Shown here one piece after another: positions 27,639 to 36,382 of a stretch of 64,000 nucleotides of DNA. Below the pieces are notes generated by a model. The model was not told the origin of the DNA. It saw only the letters and a list, made by a program, of their open reading frames with translations, and made no database searches. The stretch's first letter is position 1, and each line of letters starts with the position of its first letter. The DNA is from Streptomyces sp. SS1-1. GTDB taxonomy: Bacteria > Actinomycetota > Actinomycetes > Streptomycetales > Streptomycetaceae. Made by a program: the position numbers and the translations under genes. The DNA lies in contig NZ_WBXN01000004.1 of the NCBI RefSeq assembly GCF_008973465.1, positions 744,001 to 808,000 of the forward strand. Reading direction: 5' to 3'.

Positions 27639-27654
27639 TTTGAACGCGTTCAAA
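27639..27654. promoter_or_regulatory. Perfect 16-bp palindrome TTTGAACGCGTTCAAA
   Basis: An AT-flanked operator-like site, rare in this GC-rich context, 37 bp upstream of the TIGR01777 gene and 129 bp upstream of the rightward GH27 gene. The GAACG/CGTTC core is typical of TetR-family operators. No TetR gene adjoins it. Confidence 0.65.
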
Positions 27655-27783
27655 ATAGTAACTGCCACACTCGTGACGCGACTTCAAGTCCGACCACTTT
27701 CCAACACAGTCCGACAGGTTCTAACGTGATCCCAACCATGACGCGTACATGACGTCACTCTGCAGGGACGGAGGAACGTGACC

Positions 27784-29805
27784 ATGCGTCACCTTCACAC
27801 CCGCACCATCCGGACGAGACTGATCGGGACGCTCACCGCGGCACTGCTCTGCGCGGCCGGGCTCGCCACCCCCGCGGCGGGCGCCGGGAGCGCCCCTCCC
27901 CCGGCTCCCGCCGTGGACGACGGCCTCGCCCTGACCCCGCCCATGGGCTTCAACAACTGGAACTCCACCCACTGCCGTGCCGAGTTCGACGAGGCCATGG
28001 TCAAGGGCATCGCCGACCTCCTGGTCGACAAGGGGCTCAAGGACGCCGGCTACCAGTACGTCAACCTGGACGACTGCTGGGCGCTGCCCTCCCGGGACGC
28101 CGACGGCAAGCTCGTGCCCGACCCGGCCCGCTTCCCGCACGGCATCAAGGCGGTCGCCGACTACGTCCACGCCAAAGGGCTGAAGTTCGGCATCTACACG
28201 AGCGCCGGCACCAAGACCTGCGACAGCACCGGCTTCCCGGGCGGGCTCGGCCACGAGTACAGCGACGCGCGGCAGTTCGCCGACTGGGGCGTCGACTACC
28301 TGAAGTACGACAACTGCAACAACCAGGGCGTGGACGCCCGGCAGCGCTACACGACCATGCGCGACGCGCTGCGGGCCACCGGCCGCCCCATCGTCTACAG
28401 CATCTGCGAGTGGGGCGAGAACAAGCCCTGGGAGTGGGCCGCCGACGTGGGCCATCTGTGGCGCACGACCGGCGACATCAGCGACAACTGGGGTTCGATG
28501 CTGTCGATCCTCAAGCAGAACCTGCCGCTCGCGGACCACGCGGGCCCCGGCCACTGGAACGACCCCGACATGCTGGAGGTCGGCAACGGCGGCATGACCG
28601 GCACCGAGTACCGCTCGCACTTCTCCCTGTGGGCGATCATGGCGGCGCCGCTGCTCATCGGCGCCGACCTGCGCACCGCCTCCGCTGAGACCCTCGAGAT
28701 CCTCGGCAACCGCGAGGTCGTCGCCGTCGACCAGGACCCCCTGGGCCGGCAGGGCAGGGTCGTCTCCTCCGAGGGCGGGCGCTGGGTCGTCGCCAAGGAG
28801 ATGCGGGACGGCAGCCGCGCGGTGGCGCTGTTCAACGAGGCCGACTCCGCCCAGCGCGTCACGACGACCGCCGAGAAGGTCGGGCTGCCCGCCGCCGGCG
28901 CCTACACCCTGCGCGACCTGTGGCGGCACCGCACCTTCAACACGGCGGGCACGATCTCCGCGACGGTGCCCGCCCACGGCACCGTCCTGGTCCGCGTCGC
29001 CGCCGACGACCGGTGGGCCCAGCATCCGCCCGCGGTCGAAGCCGGCCTGGACGGCGGCCTGTTGTTCGAGCCGGGCCGGAAGGCCGCGCTGACGTCCACG
29101 GTCACCGATCTCGGGCGTACGGCCGCCCGGCAGGTGTCCGTGTCCCTGTCCGGGCCCGCGGGCTGGTCCCTCCGGCCGACCGCGCCGGCCGCCTCGCCCG
29201 CGCTGCCCACGGGCCGCACCCTGCGCACCGGATGGGAGGTCACCGTCCCCCGGGGGACGCCCACGGGACCGTACGCCCTCACCCTCACCGTGCGGCACCG
29301 CTCACCGGCCGGCGATCGGGTAGAGACGACGCTGCCGCTCACCGCGACCGTGGTGACCCCGCCGCCCGCGGGGACCTCGGAACTCGCCGAGCTGCCCTGG
29401 CTGTCGGCCACCAACGGATGGGGGCCGGTCGAGCGCGGCACCAGCAACGGCGAGAGCGCGGCGGGCGACGGGAACCCGATCACCATCGGCGGGGTCGTGT
29501 ACGGCACCGGGCTCGGCGTCCACGCCGAGAGCACCGTCGGCTACTACACGGGCGGCGCCTGCGAGACCGTGACGGCGCACGTCGGCGTGGACGACGAGGA
29601 GGGCGCGGACGGCAGCGTCGTCTTCGAGGTCTGGGCGGACGGCACGAAGGCCGCCTCGACCGGCGTCCTGACCAACGCCATGCCGGCCCGGCCGCTCACC
29701 GCGGACGTGACCGGCGCGCAGGTGGTCCGACTCGTCGTCACCGACGGCGGCGACGGCGTCACCTCGGACCACGGGGACTGGGCCGAGGCGCGGCTGAGCT
29801 GCTGA
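27784..29805 (+). CDS. Secreted alpha-galactosidase, GH27, with C-terminal NPCBM domain
   Basis: 673 residues from ATG 27784; GGAGGA at 27770-27775 gives 8-bp spacing, better than the GTG at 27778. Signal peptide to about residue 34. GH27 catalytic domain: TPPMGFNNWN, GYQYVNLDDCW, DYLKYDNCN (nucleophile Asp176), DISDNW (probable acid/base Asp231) and GHWNDPDMLEVGN. A beta-sandwich follows, then an alpha-galactosidase NEW3-type segment and an NPCBM carbohydrate-binding domain (about 540-673: LPWLSATNGWGP, GLGVHAEST). Releases alpha-linked galactose outside the cell. The ROK kinase gene is convergent, 19 bp away, with LacI beyond it. Confidence 0.94.
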   Translation: MRHLHTRTIRTRLIGTLTAALLCAAGLATPAAGAGSAPPPAPAVDDGLALTPPMGFNNWNSTHCRAEFDEAMVKGIADLLVDKGLKDAGYQYVNLDDCWALPSRDADGKLVPDPARFPHGIKAVADYVHAKGLKFGIYTSAGTKTCDSTGFPGGLGHEYSDARQFADWGVDYLKYDNCNNQGVDARQRYTTMRDALRATGRPIVYSICEWGENKPWEWAADVGHLWRTTGDISDNWGSMLSILKQNLPLADHAGPGHWNDPDMLEVGNGGMTGTEYRSHFSLWAIMAAPLLIGADLRTASAETLEILGNREVVAVDQDPLGRQGRVVSSEGGRWVVAKEMRDGSRAVALFNEADSAQRVTTTAEKVGLPAAGAYTLRDLWRHRTFNTAGTISATVPAHGTVLVRVAADDRWAQHPPAVEAGLDGGLLFEPGRKAALTSTVTDLGRTAARQVSVSLSGPAGWSLRPTAPAASPALPTGRTLRTGWEVTVPRGTPTGPYALTLTVRHRSPAGDRVETTLPLTATVVTPPPAGTSELAELPWLSATNGWGPVERGTSNGESAAGDGNPITIGGVVYGTGLGVHAESTVGYYTGGACETVTAHVGVDDEEGADGSVVFEVWADGTKAASTGVLTNAMPARPLTADVTGAQVVRLVVTDGGDGVTSDHGDWAEARLSC

Positions 29806-29824
29806 GGCACCCTCCGGGCGAGGG

Positions 29825-30778
29825 TCAGACCCCCGCCGCGGCCACGCCCGTCCGGCCGGCGAGCGCGGCCGCGGCGGCGCCGACCAGCCCGGCGTCGGTG
29901 CCCATCCGGGCGGGCGCGACGGTCAGGCGCTGCACGAAGGACAGGGTGGCGTAGTCGGCGAGGGCCTTGCGCAGCGGGGTGAACAGGACGTCGCCGGCCT
30001 TGCCGACGCCGCCGCCGATCACGGCTATGTCGATCTCCACGAGGGTCGCGGTGGCGGCGATCCCGGCGGCCAGGGCCCGCGCGGCCCGCTCGAAGGAGGC
30101 CACGGCGACCGGGTCGCCCTCGCGGGCGGCGGCGGCGACCGCGGCGGCGGAGGTGTCGCCGTCCGGTCCGGGCCGCCAGCCGCCGTCCAAAGCGCGGCGG
30201 GCGATGTTCGGGCCGCTCGCGATGCGCTCCACGCAGCCGCGCGAGCCGCACGGGCACAGGTCGCCGTCGAGGTCCACGCTGATGTGGCCGATGTGGCCCG
30301 CGTTGCCGGTGGGCCCGGGGTGCAGCCGGCCGCCCAGCACCAGACCGCCGCCGACGCCCGTGGAGACGACCATGCACAGCGCGTTGTCGTGGCCCTGCGC
30401 GGCGCCCTGCCAGTGCTCGGCCGCGGTGATGGCCACGCCGTCGCCGATCAGCTCGACGGGCAGCCCGCCGGTCGCCTCCCTGACCCGGCGCACCAGCGGG
30501 TAGCCACGCCAGCCCGGGACGTTCACGGGGCTCACGGTGCCCGCCGAGGCGTCCACCGGTCCCGCGCTGCCGATCCCGAGCGCCGAGACCCGCCCCCACA
30601 GAGGAGAGGCGGCGAGTTCGTGGACGACCTCCTCGACGGCCCGCATCACGGTCTCGCCGTCCTCCCGCGCCGGGGTCGGGCGCTGCGCCCGAACGGCGAT
30701 CGTGCCGTGACCGTCCACCAGCGCTCCGGCGATCTTGGTGCCGCCGATGTCGAGCGCAGCCACGAGGTCGTTGTGCAT
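29825..30778 (-). CDS. ROK-family sugar kinase
   Basis: 317 residues. ATP-binding ALDIGGTKIAGALVD at the start, catalytic GDGVAITAAEHW region (GDG-x-A form) and the zinc-binding CPCGSRGCVE motif with the preceding GHIGHISV. This is the glucokinase/N-acetylglucosamine kinase group of ROK proteins, without the DNA-binding domain of ROK repressors. Phosphorylates a hexose in the cytosol. Convergent with the GH27 gene and divergent from the LacI regulator, which probably controls it through the GACAACGTTGTC site at 30900. Confidence 0.92.
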   Translation of the reverse strand: MHNDLVAALDIGGTKIAGALVDGHGTIAVRAQRPTPAREDGETVMRAVEEVVHELAASPLWGRVSALGIGSAGPVDASAGTVSPVNVPGWRGYPLVRRVREATGGLPVELIGDGVAITAAEHWQGAAQGHDNALCMVVSTGVGGGLVLGGRLHPGPTGNAGHIGHISVDLDGDLCPCGSRGCVERIASGPNIARRALDGGWRPGPDGDTSAAAVAAAAREGDPVAVASFERAARALAAGIAATATLVEIDIAVIGGGVGKAGDVLFTPLRKALADYATLSFVQRLTVAPARMGTDAGLVGAAAAALAGRTGVAAAGV

Positions 30779-30899
30779 CTGAGTCAGTTCTCCCCGTCAA
30801 CCATTCGGAACTCCCGCCCACGACGACGGGAATCGGACGCGCCGGTCTGGCGGTGGGGGCGCAGGCCGGAGATTGCGGTGGACAGTGTCTCCTGGATCT

Positions 30900-30911
30900 G
30901 ACAACGTTGTC
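30900..30911. promoter_or_regulatory. LacI-type operator GACAACGTTGTC
   Basis: Perfect 12-bp palindrome with the central CG typical of LacI/GalR-family operators, lying between the ROK kinase (start 30778, leftward) and the LacI gene (start about 30998, rightward). Flanks CCTGGA and TCCAGG add outer symmetry. Well placed to repress both genes. Confidence 0.7.
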
Positions 30912-30997
30912 CAGGCTCTATGCTCGACGCCACATCCTCATACAAGCCCACGGGCCGACGCATCCCCGTGGACGAGAACAGGACAGGACACCGCATC

Positions 30998-32047
30998 GTG
31001 CCCGAGACCATCCGCCGTTCCGACCGACTTCCCGAGAGCCGCTACGGCAACCGGCCGACCATGAAGGACGTCGCGGCGCGTGCCGGAGTCGGTCTGAAGA
31101 CCGTCTCGCGCGTGGTCAACGGGGAGCCCGGGGTCACACCGGAGACGGAGCGCCGCGTCCAGGAGGCCATCGACGCCCTGGGCTTCCGCCGCAACGACAG
31201 CGCCCGCGTGCTGCGCAAGGGCCGCACGGCGAGCATCGGCCTGGTCCTGGAGGACCTCGCGGACCCCTTCTACGGCCCGCTGAGCCGCGCGGTGGAGGAG
31301 GTGGCGCGGGCGCACGGCGCCCTGCTCATCAACGGCTCCAGCGCCGAGGACCCCGACCGTGAGCAGGAGCTGGCGCTCGCGCTGTGCGCCCGGCGGGTGG
31401 ACGGGCTGGTGGTCATCCCGGCCGGTGACGACCACCGCTATCTGGAGCCCGAGCTGAAGGCCGGCGTCGCGACCGTGTTCGTGGACCGCCCGGCGGGCCA
31501 GATCGACGCCGACTGCGTCCTGTCGGACAACTTCGGCGGGGCCCGCGACGGCGTGGCCCATCTGATCGGCCACGGGCACCGGCGGATCGGCTTCATCGGC
31601 GACATGCCCCGTATCCACACGGCCGCCGAGCGGCTGCGTGGCTACCGGGCCGCCATGGAGGACGCGGGAATAGCGGTGGAGGACGCCTGGATGTCCCTCG
31701 GGGTGACCGACCCCGAGCGGGTGCGCCGGGCCGCGGAGGACATGCTCAAGGGCCCCTCCCCCGTCACCGCGATCTTCACGGGCAACAACCGGGTGACGGT
31801 CACCGTGATCCGGGTGCTGGCCGCGCAGAGCCGCCGGGTCGCCCTCGTCGGCTTCGACGACATCGAGCTCGCCGACCTGCTGCAGCCCGGGGTCACCGTG
31901 GTCGCCCAGGACGCGGCGGCCCTCGGGCGTACGGCGGCCGAGCGGCTGTTCAGCCAGTTGGACGGCACCCTGGTCGCCCCCGAGCGGATCGAACTGCCGA
32001 CCAGGCTCGTCACCCGCGGCTCGGGCGAGCTGCCGCCCGAGGACTGA
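30998..32047 (+). CDS. LacI-family transcriptional repressor
   Basis: About 349 residues from GTG 30998 (AGGACAGGAC upstream); GTG 30968 and ATG 30920 are also in frame. The LacI headpiece is clear: TMKDVAARAGVGLKTVSRVV, then the hinge helix NDSARVLRKGRT. The periplasmic-binding-like domain follows (IGLVLEDLADPFY, DGLVVIPAG, RRIGFIGD, VALVGFDDIELADLLQPG). Probably senses a sugar released by the neighbouring GH27 enzyme or phosphorylated by the ROK kinase. The next gene starts 5 bp after the stop, so both are likely on one transcript. Confidence 0.92.
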   Translation: MPETIRRSDRLPESRYGNRPTMKDVAARAGVGLKTVSRVVNGEPGVTPETERRVQEAIDALGFRRNDSARVLRKGRTASIGLVLEDLADPFYGPLSRAVEEVARAHGALLINGSSAEDPDREQELALALCARRVDGLVVIPAGDDHRYLEPELKAGVATVFVDRPAGQIDADCVLSDNFGGARDGVAHLIGHGHRRIGFIGDMPRIHTAAERLRGYRAAMEDAGIAVEDAWMSLGVTDPERVRRAAEDMLKGPSPVTAIFTGNNRVTVTVIRVLAAQSRRVALVGFDDIELADLLQPGVTVVAQDAAALGRTAAERLFSQLDGTLVAPERIELPTRLVTRGSGELPPED

Positions 32048-32052
32048 CCGGC

Positions 32053-32829
32053 ATGGACGGTACGTCCGAGGCGGGTACGGCGGCGGACGACGACCGCACA
32101 CTGGAGGCGCTGGGCCTGGCCGAGGCGCCCCACGACCATCCGCTGCTCTACCCGGGCGCCTGGCCGTCCGACTCCGCTCTCCTCGACGGCGACCGGCTGC
32201 TGCCGCTGGAACGCCTGGTGCACGACGACCGGACCCCCATCCTCGCGGTGGGCTCCAATGCCTGCCCTGCCCAACTGCGCCGCAAGATGCGGGCGTTCGG
32301 GATCGACTCCCCCGTGCCCCTGGTGAAGACCCGGGTGACGGGTCTCGCCGTGGGCGTCTCCGCCCATGTGAGCCGCCGCGGCTACCTGGCCGCAGCGCCC
32401 TTCCTCGCGCCCGGCCGGGTCACCGAGCTGTTCGTGACCTGGCTGGACGAGAAGCAGCTCGCGGTGATCGACGCGAGCGAGGGCGTGCCCCGGCCCGACG
32501 GCAACTACGCGCGCGCGTGGCTGCCCGCGCCGGACGTACGGATCGGCCTGGCGGACGGCACGTCGCTGCCCGGCGCCTTCGTCTACGTCAACCGCCACGG
32601 CGTGCTGCACGACGGCACGGGCGCGCCCCGCACCCACCCCGGCCAGCGCCCGCTGCTCACCGAACTGCTGTCGGGGTCGACCGCGTTGAGGGAGCTGTTC
32701 GGCGTCACGCCCGAGGAGTTCAGCGCGCGGGTGCGCGAGGACGTGCGGCTGTGCGCGCTGGGCACGGCGGTGTTCGCGCGGGAGAAGCTGGTGACGGCGT
32801 CGGGGCTCGAGCCGTACGCCGGGGTCTGA
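32053..32829 (+). CDS. Gamma-glutamylcyclotransferase-like protein
   Basis: 258 residues, no signal peptide. Two features recall the GGCT/AIG2 fold: ILAVGSNACPAQLRRKM (GSN loop at 67-69) and LAVIDASEGVPRPDGNYAR, which matches the LD-x-x-EG...Y-x-R signature with a candidate catalytic Glu143. The protein is longer than classic GGCT enzymes (about 150-190), with extra N- and C-terminal parts. Substrate unknown. It begins 5 bp after the LacI stop, so expression is coupled to LacI. ATG 32053. Confidence 0.62.
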   Translation: MDGTSEAGTAADDDRTLEALGLAEAPHDHPLLYPGAWPSDSALLDGDRLLPLERLVHDDRTPILAVGSNACPAQLRRKMRAFGIDSPVPLVKTRVTGLAVGVSAHVSRRGYLAAAPFLAPGRVTELFVTWLDEKQLAVIDASEGVPRPDGNYARAWLPAPDVRIGLADGTSLPGAFVYVNRHGVLHDGTGAPRTHPGQRPLLTELLSGSTALRELFGVTPEEFSARVREDVRLCALGTAVFAREKLVTASGLEPYAGV

Positions 32830-32851
32830 CGCCGGCGGGGCGGCGCCGGTC

Positions 32852-34150
32852 TCAGCTCCCGGACGCGGTCAGGTCGCCGCGCCGGGGTGAGGCGTAGCCC
32901 TCCAGGTCGGCGCGGGTCAGACCGGTGAGGCGGGCCACCTCGCCGATGTCGAGGGCGCCGCAGTCCAGGCCGCGCAGCAGATAGCCGCTGAGGGCCTTGG
33001 CGGTGGCGGGCTCGTCCATGACGTCGCCGCCGGACCGGTTGGCGTACCGGGCGAGCCGCGCGGCGGCCTGCTCGAAGCCCTCGCGGTAGAAGGCGAAGAC
33101 GGCGGCGTAGCGGGTGGGGATGTGGCCGGGGTGCATGTCCCAGCCCTGGTAGTAGGCGCGGGCGAGGGCACGGCGGGTGAGGCCGTAGTGGAGCCGCCAG
33201 GCCGCGTGGACCTGCTCGGTGGGGCCGACGGGCAGGACGTTCGTCGAGCCGTCGCAGACGCGTACGCCGGTGCCGGCCGCCGCGACCTGCATGACCGCCT
33301 TGGCGTGGTCGGCGGCCGGGTGGTCGCTCGCCTGGTGGGCGGCGGAGACGCCGAGGCAGGCGCTGTAGTCGAAGGTGCCGTAGTGCAGTCCGGTGGCGCG
33401 GCCACCGGCGGCCTGGATCATGCGGGCGACGGTGGCGGTGCCGTCGGCGGCGAGGATGGCCTGGCTGGTCTCGATCTGGATCTCGAAGCCGATCCGGCCG
33501 GCGTCCAGGCCGTGCGCCTTCTCGAACTCCTCCAGCAGCCGCGCCATGGCGGTGACCTGCTCGGCGTAGGTGACCTTGGGCAGGGTGAGGACCAGTCCGG
33601 CGGGCAGGCCGCCGGCCTCGATGAGGCCGGTGAGGAAGATGTCGAGGGTGCGGATGCCCCGCGCGCGGACGGGCGCCTCCATGCACTTCATGCGGATGCC
33701 CATGTACGGGGCGGCCGTCCCGTCCCGGTACGCCTGGGCGATCAGGCGGGCCGCGCGGGCGGCGGCCTCGTCCTCCTCGGCGTCGGGGCGGGAGCCGTAG
33801 CCGTCCTCGAAGTCGACGCGCAGGTCCTCGATGGGCTCGCGCTCCAGCTTGGCGCGGACCCGCGTGTACACCGGTTCGGCCAGTGCGTCGGAGAGGCCGA
33901 GCGCGGCGGCGAACGACCCGGCGTCGGGGGCGTGTTCGTCGAGCGCGGCGAGGGCCCGGTCGCCCCAGGAGCGGACGGTGTCGGCGGCGAAGACGTCGCC
34001 GGGGACGTACACCGTGTGGACGGGCTGACGGGTGCCGGGGTCACCGGGGTAGCGGCGCTCCAGTTCGGCGTCGACGGGGGCGAGGGAGGCGTCGATCTCC
34101 TCGCTGACGGCGCCCGCGAGGCTCGTCGTCACCTTCTCCTGCTGACCCAT
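32852..34150 (-). CDS. HpcH/HpaI aldolase-like protein (DUF6986-like)
   Basis: 432 residues. A citrate-lyase/HpcH-type TIM-barrel is suggested by VDFEDGYG (metal-binding Glu-Asp), IRMKCMEAPVRARGIRTL, LPKVTYAEQV, IEIQIETSQAIL-like segment, and LHYGTFDYSACLGV. I associate this longer form with the actinobacterial DUF6986 group, found near ureide or glyoxylate genes in some Streptomyces; that link is from memory. No such genes are here. ATG 34150. A perfect TTCAACA-N3-TGTTGAA palindrome lies 29 bp upstream, so it is probably under a specific repressor. Confidence 0.75.
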   Translation of the reverse strand: MGQQEKVTTSLAGAVSEEIDASLAPVDAELERRYPGDPGTRQPVHTVYVPGDVFAADTVRSWGDRALAALDEHAPDAGSFAAALGLSDALAEPVYTRVRAKLEREPIEDLRVDFEDGYGSRPDAEEDEAAARAARLIAQAYRDGTAAPYMGIRMKCMEAPVRARGIRTLDIFLTGLIEAGGLPAGLVLTLPKVTYAEQVTAMARLLEEFEKAHGLDAGRIGFEIQIETSQAILAADGTATVARMIQAAGGRATGLHYGTFDYSACLGVSAAHQASDHPAADHAKAVMQVAAAGTGVRVCDGSTNVLPVGPTEQVHAAWRLHYGLTRRALARAYYQGWDMHPGHIPTRYAAVFAFYREGFEQAAARLARYANRSGGDVMDEPATAKALSGYLLRGLDCGALDIGEVARLTGLTRADLEGYASPRRGDLTASGS

Positions 34151-34179
34151 TGCCGCACCCTCCGCTTCGACCCTACGGA

Positions 34180-34196
34180 TTCAACAATCTGTTGAA
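34180..34196. promoter_or_regulatory. 17-bp palindrome TTCAACA-ATC-TGTTGAA
   Basis: Perfect 7-bp arms, AT-rich for this genome, 29 bp upstream of the aldolase-like gene. Likely overlaps its promoter. The shape suits an IclR- or TetR-type regulator; none is encoded next to it. Confidence 0.65.
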
Positions 34197-34281
34197 CGAC
34201 CGTATCCGGAGTGCTTCTTCCTGGTCAACACCGTGTCCACGGGCGGCCGGTCCGTGCACCCCCGCCCATCATGCGACGCAC

Positions 34282-34320
34282 GAGGCCCCCGTGGCCGTCG
34301 GAGACGGTCACGGGGGCCTC
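34282..34320. terminator. Terminator of the etfBA unit
   Basis: Hairpin of GAGGCCCCCGTGGCCGTC and GACGGTCACGGGGGCCTC (18-bp stem with one G-T pair, 3-base loop) located 17 bp after the etfA stop. Confidence 0.85.
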
Positions 34321-34337
34321 GGTGTGCCGGGTGGGGA

Positions 34338-35300
34338 TCAGCCCTTGCGGGCCTTGATCTCCTCGGTCAGGGCCGGGACGACGTCGAACAGGTCGCCGAC
34401 GACGCCGTAGTCCACCAGCTCGAAGATCGGGGCCTCGGCGTCCTTGTTGATCGCCACGATCGTCTTCGAGGTCTGCATGCCCGCGCGGTGCTGGATCGCG
34501 CCGGAGATGCCGGAGGCGATGTACAGCTGCGGCGAGACCGACTTGCCGGTCTGGCCGACCTGGTTGGTGTGCGGGTACCAGCCGGCGTCCACCGCGGCAC
34601 GCGAGGCGCCGACGGCCGCGCCGAGGGAGTCGGCGAGGGCCTCGATGATCGAGAAGTTCTCGGCGCCGTTGACGCCACGGCCGCCGGAGACGACGATCGC
34701 GGCCTCGGTCAGCTCCGGACGGCCGGTCGACTCACGCGGCGTGCGCGCGGTGACCTTGGTGCCGGTGGCCTTGTCGGAGAAGGTCACCGACAGGGCCTCG
34801 ACCGCGCCGGCGGCCGGGGCGGCCTCGACGGCGGCCGAGTTCGGCTTGACCGTGATGACCGGGGTGCCCTTGGAGACACGGGACTTGGTGGTGAAGGACG
34901 CGGCGAACACCGACTGGGTGGCCACCGGGCCCTCGTCGCCGGCCTCGAGGTCGACGGCGTCGGTGATGATGCCGGAGCCGATGCGCAGCGCCAGACGGGC
35001 GGCGATCTCCTTGCCCTCCGCGGAGGACGGGACCAGCACGGCGGCCGGGGAGACGGCCTCGACGGCGGCCTGCAGGGCCTCGACCTTCGGTACGACCAGG
35101 TAGTCGGCGTACTCGGCGGCCTCGTGGGTGAGGACCTTGACGGCGCCGTGCTCGGCGAGGGTGGCGGCGGTGTCACCGGCGCCGTTGCCCAGCGCGACGG
35201 CGACCGGCTCGCCGACGCGGCGGGCCAGCGTCAGCAGCTCCAGGGTGGGCTTGCGGACGGCACCGTCCACGTGGTCGACGTAGACGAGAACTTCAGCCAT
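34338..35300 (-). CDS. etfA: Electron transfer flavoprotein subunit alpha
   Basis: 320 residues, normal length. Large ETF subunit that carries FAD and passes electrons from acyl-CoA dehydrogenases to the respiratory chain. FAD-binding C-terminal domain is typical: [49 protein letters not shown] and [23 protein letters not shown] 35300, GGAGAG upstream. It follows etfB by 51 bp in the same direction, with a strong hairpin after its stop, so etfBA forms one unit. Confidence 0.97.
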   Translation of the reverse strand: MAEVLVYVDHVDGAVRKPTLELLTLARRVGEPVAVALGNGAGDTAATLAEHGAVKVLTHEAAEYADYLVVPKVEALQAAVEAVSPAAVLVPSSAEGKEIAARLALRIGSGIITDAVDLEAGDEGPVATQSVFAASFTTKSRVSKGTPVITVKPNSAAVEAAPAAGAVEALSVTFSDKATGTKVTARTPRESTGRPELTEAAIVVSGGRGVNGAENFSIIEALADSLGAAVGASRAAVDAGWYPHTNQVGQTGKSVSPQLYIASGISGAIQHRAGMQTSKTIVAINKDAEAPIFELVDYGVVGDLFDVVPALTEEIKARKG

Positions 35301-35351
35301 GGGATTGCTCTCCTGCGAAACGAAGTTGAGGGGCGGTCGGCGTGTCGAGCC

Positions 35352-36140
35352 TTAGATGAACTTCTGGCTCGCGAGGTACTCGGCGAGCTGCTTGCCGCCC
35401 TCGCCCTCGTCCTTGACGATCGTGCCGGCGGTGCGGGCCGGACGCTCGGCCGCGCCGTCGACGACGGTGTAGGCACCCTCGAGACCGACCTCCTCGGCCT
35501 CGATGTCGAGGTCCGACAGGTCCCAGGACTCCACCGGCTTCTTCTTGGCGGCCATGATGCCCTTGAAGGACGGGTAGCGCGCCTCGCCCGACTGGTCCGT
35601 GACGGACACGACGGCCGGCAGGGAGGCCTCCAGCTGCTCGGAGGCGGCGTCGCCGTCCCGGCGGCCCTTGACGGTGCCGTCCTCGACGGAGACCTCGGAC
35701 AGCAGGGTGACCTGCGGGACGCCCAGACGCTCGGCCAGCAGGGCCGGGACGACGCCCATGGTGCCGTCGGTGGAGGCCATGCCGGAGACGACCAGGTCGA
35801 AGCCGGCCTTCTCGATCGCCTTGGCCAGCACCAGCGAGGTGCCGATGGCGTCGGTGCCGTGCAGGTCGTCGTCCTCGACGTGGATGGCCTTGTCGGCACC
35901 CATGGACAGCGCCTTGCGCAGCGCGTCCTTGGCGTCCTCCGGGCCCACTGTCAGGACGGTGACCTCGACGTCGTCGTCGGAGTTCTCGGAGATCTGCAGC
36001 GCCTGTTCGACCGCGTACTCGTCGAGCTCGGAGAGCAGACCGTCCACGTCGTCCCGGTCGACGGTCAGGTCATCGGCGAAGTGCCGGTCGCCAGTGGCGT
36101 CGGGCACGTACTTCACAGTGACAACGATCCTCAAGCTCAC
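35352..36140 (-). CDS. etfB: Electron transfer flavoprotein subunit beta
   Basis: 262 residues from GTG 36140 (SLRIVVTVKYVPDATGD). AMP-binding ETF subunit; partner of the alpha subunit encoded next. Family motifs: LDEYAVEQAL, DLVVSGMASTDGTMGVVPALLAERLG, and the C-terminal recognition segment RYPSFKGIMAAKKKPVESW that contacts acyl-CoA dehydrogenases. The frame is open upstream to 36284 but that part is AT-rich promoter DNA. First gene of the etfBA unit. Confidence 0.97.
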   Translation of the reverse strand: MSLRIVVTVKYVPDATGDRHFADDLTVDRDDVDGLLSELDEYAVEQALQISENSDDDVEVTVLTVGPEDAKDALRKALSMGADKAIHVEDDDLHGTDAIGTSLVLAKAIEKAGFDLVVSGMASTDGTMGVVPALLAERLGVPQVTLLSEVSVEDGTVKGRRDGDAASEQLEASLPAVVSVTDQSGEARYPSFKGIMAAKKKPVESWDLSDLDIEAEEVGLEGAYTVVDGAAERPARTAGTIVKDEGEGGKQLAEYLASQKFI

Positions 36141-36247
36141 GCCGGCTCTCCTACTGCGTCGACATTTCTCTGCTGCCTCTTGCAGGCAGCATAGGCGCCC
36201 CAAGCGGCCGATCCCGATCGGGGCGACCCGCGCTCCGAGCGAAATAT

Positions 36248-36259
36248 TACTCGTCAGTA
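36248..36259. promoter_or_regulatory. TACT-N4-AGTA site upstream of etfB
   Basis: Short inverted repeat TACTCGTCAGTA in an AT-rich patch (36236-36262) about 110 bp upstream of etfB, where a promoter is expected. Such TACT/AGTA arms occur in TetR-type fatty-acid regulator sites. Weak evidence because the arms are only 4 bp. Confidence 0.3.
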
Positions 36260-36382
36260 CATCCAGTTCGTTCCCGCTAAGCAAGCGCTTTGAACTGTGA
36301 CCTTTGCAACGCAGCGTAATCGGAATCCGACGGCGCCGCAGAACACGCGGAGCGCCTGATCGGTCACACGGCAGCGGTGACC

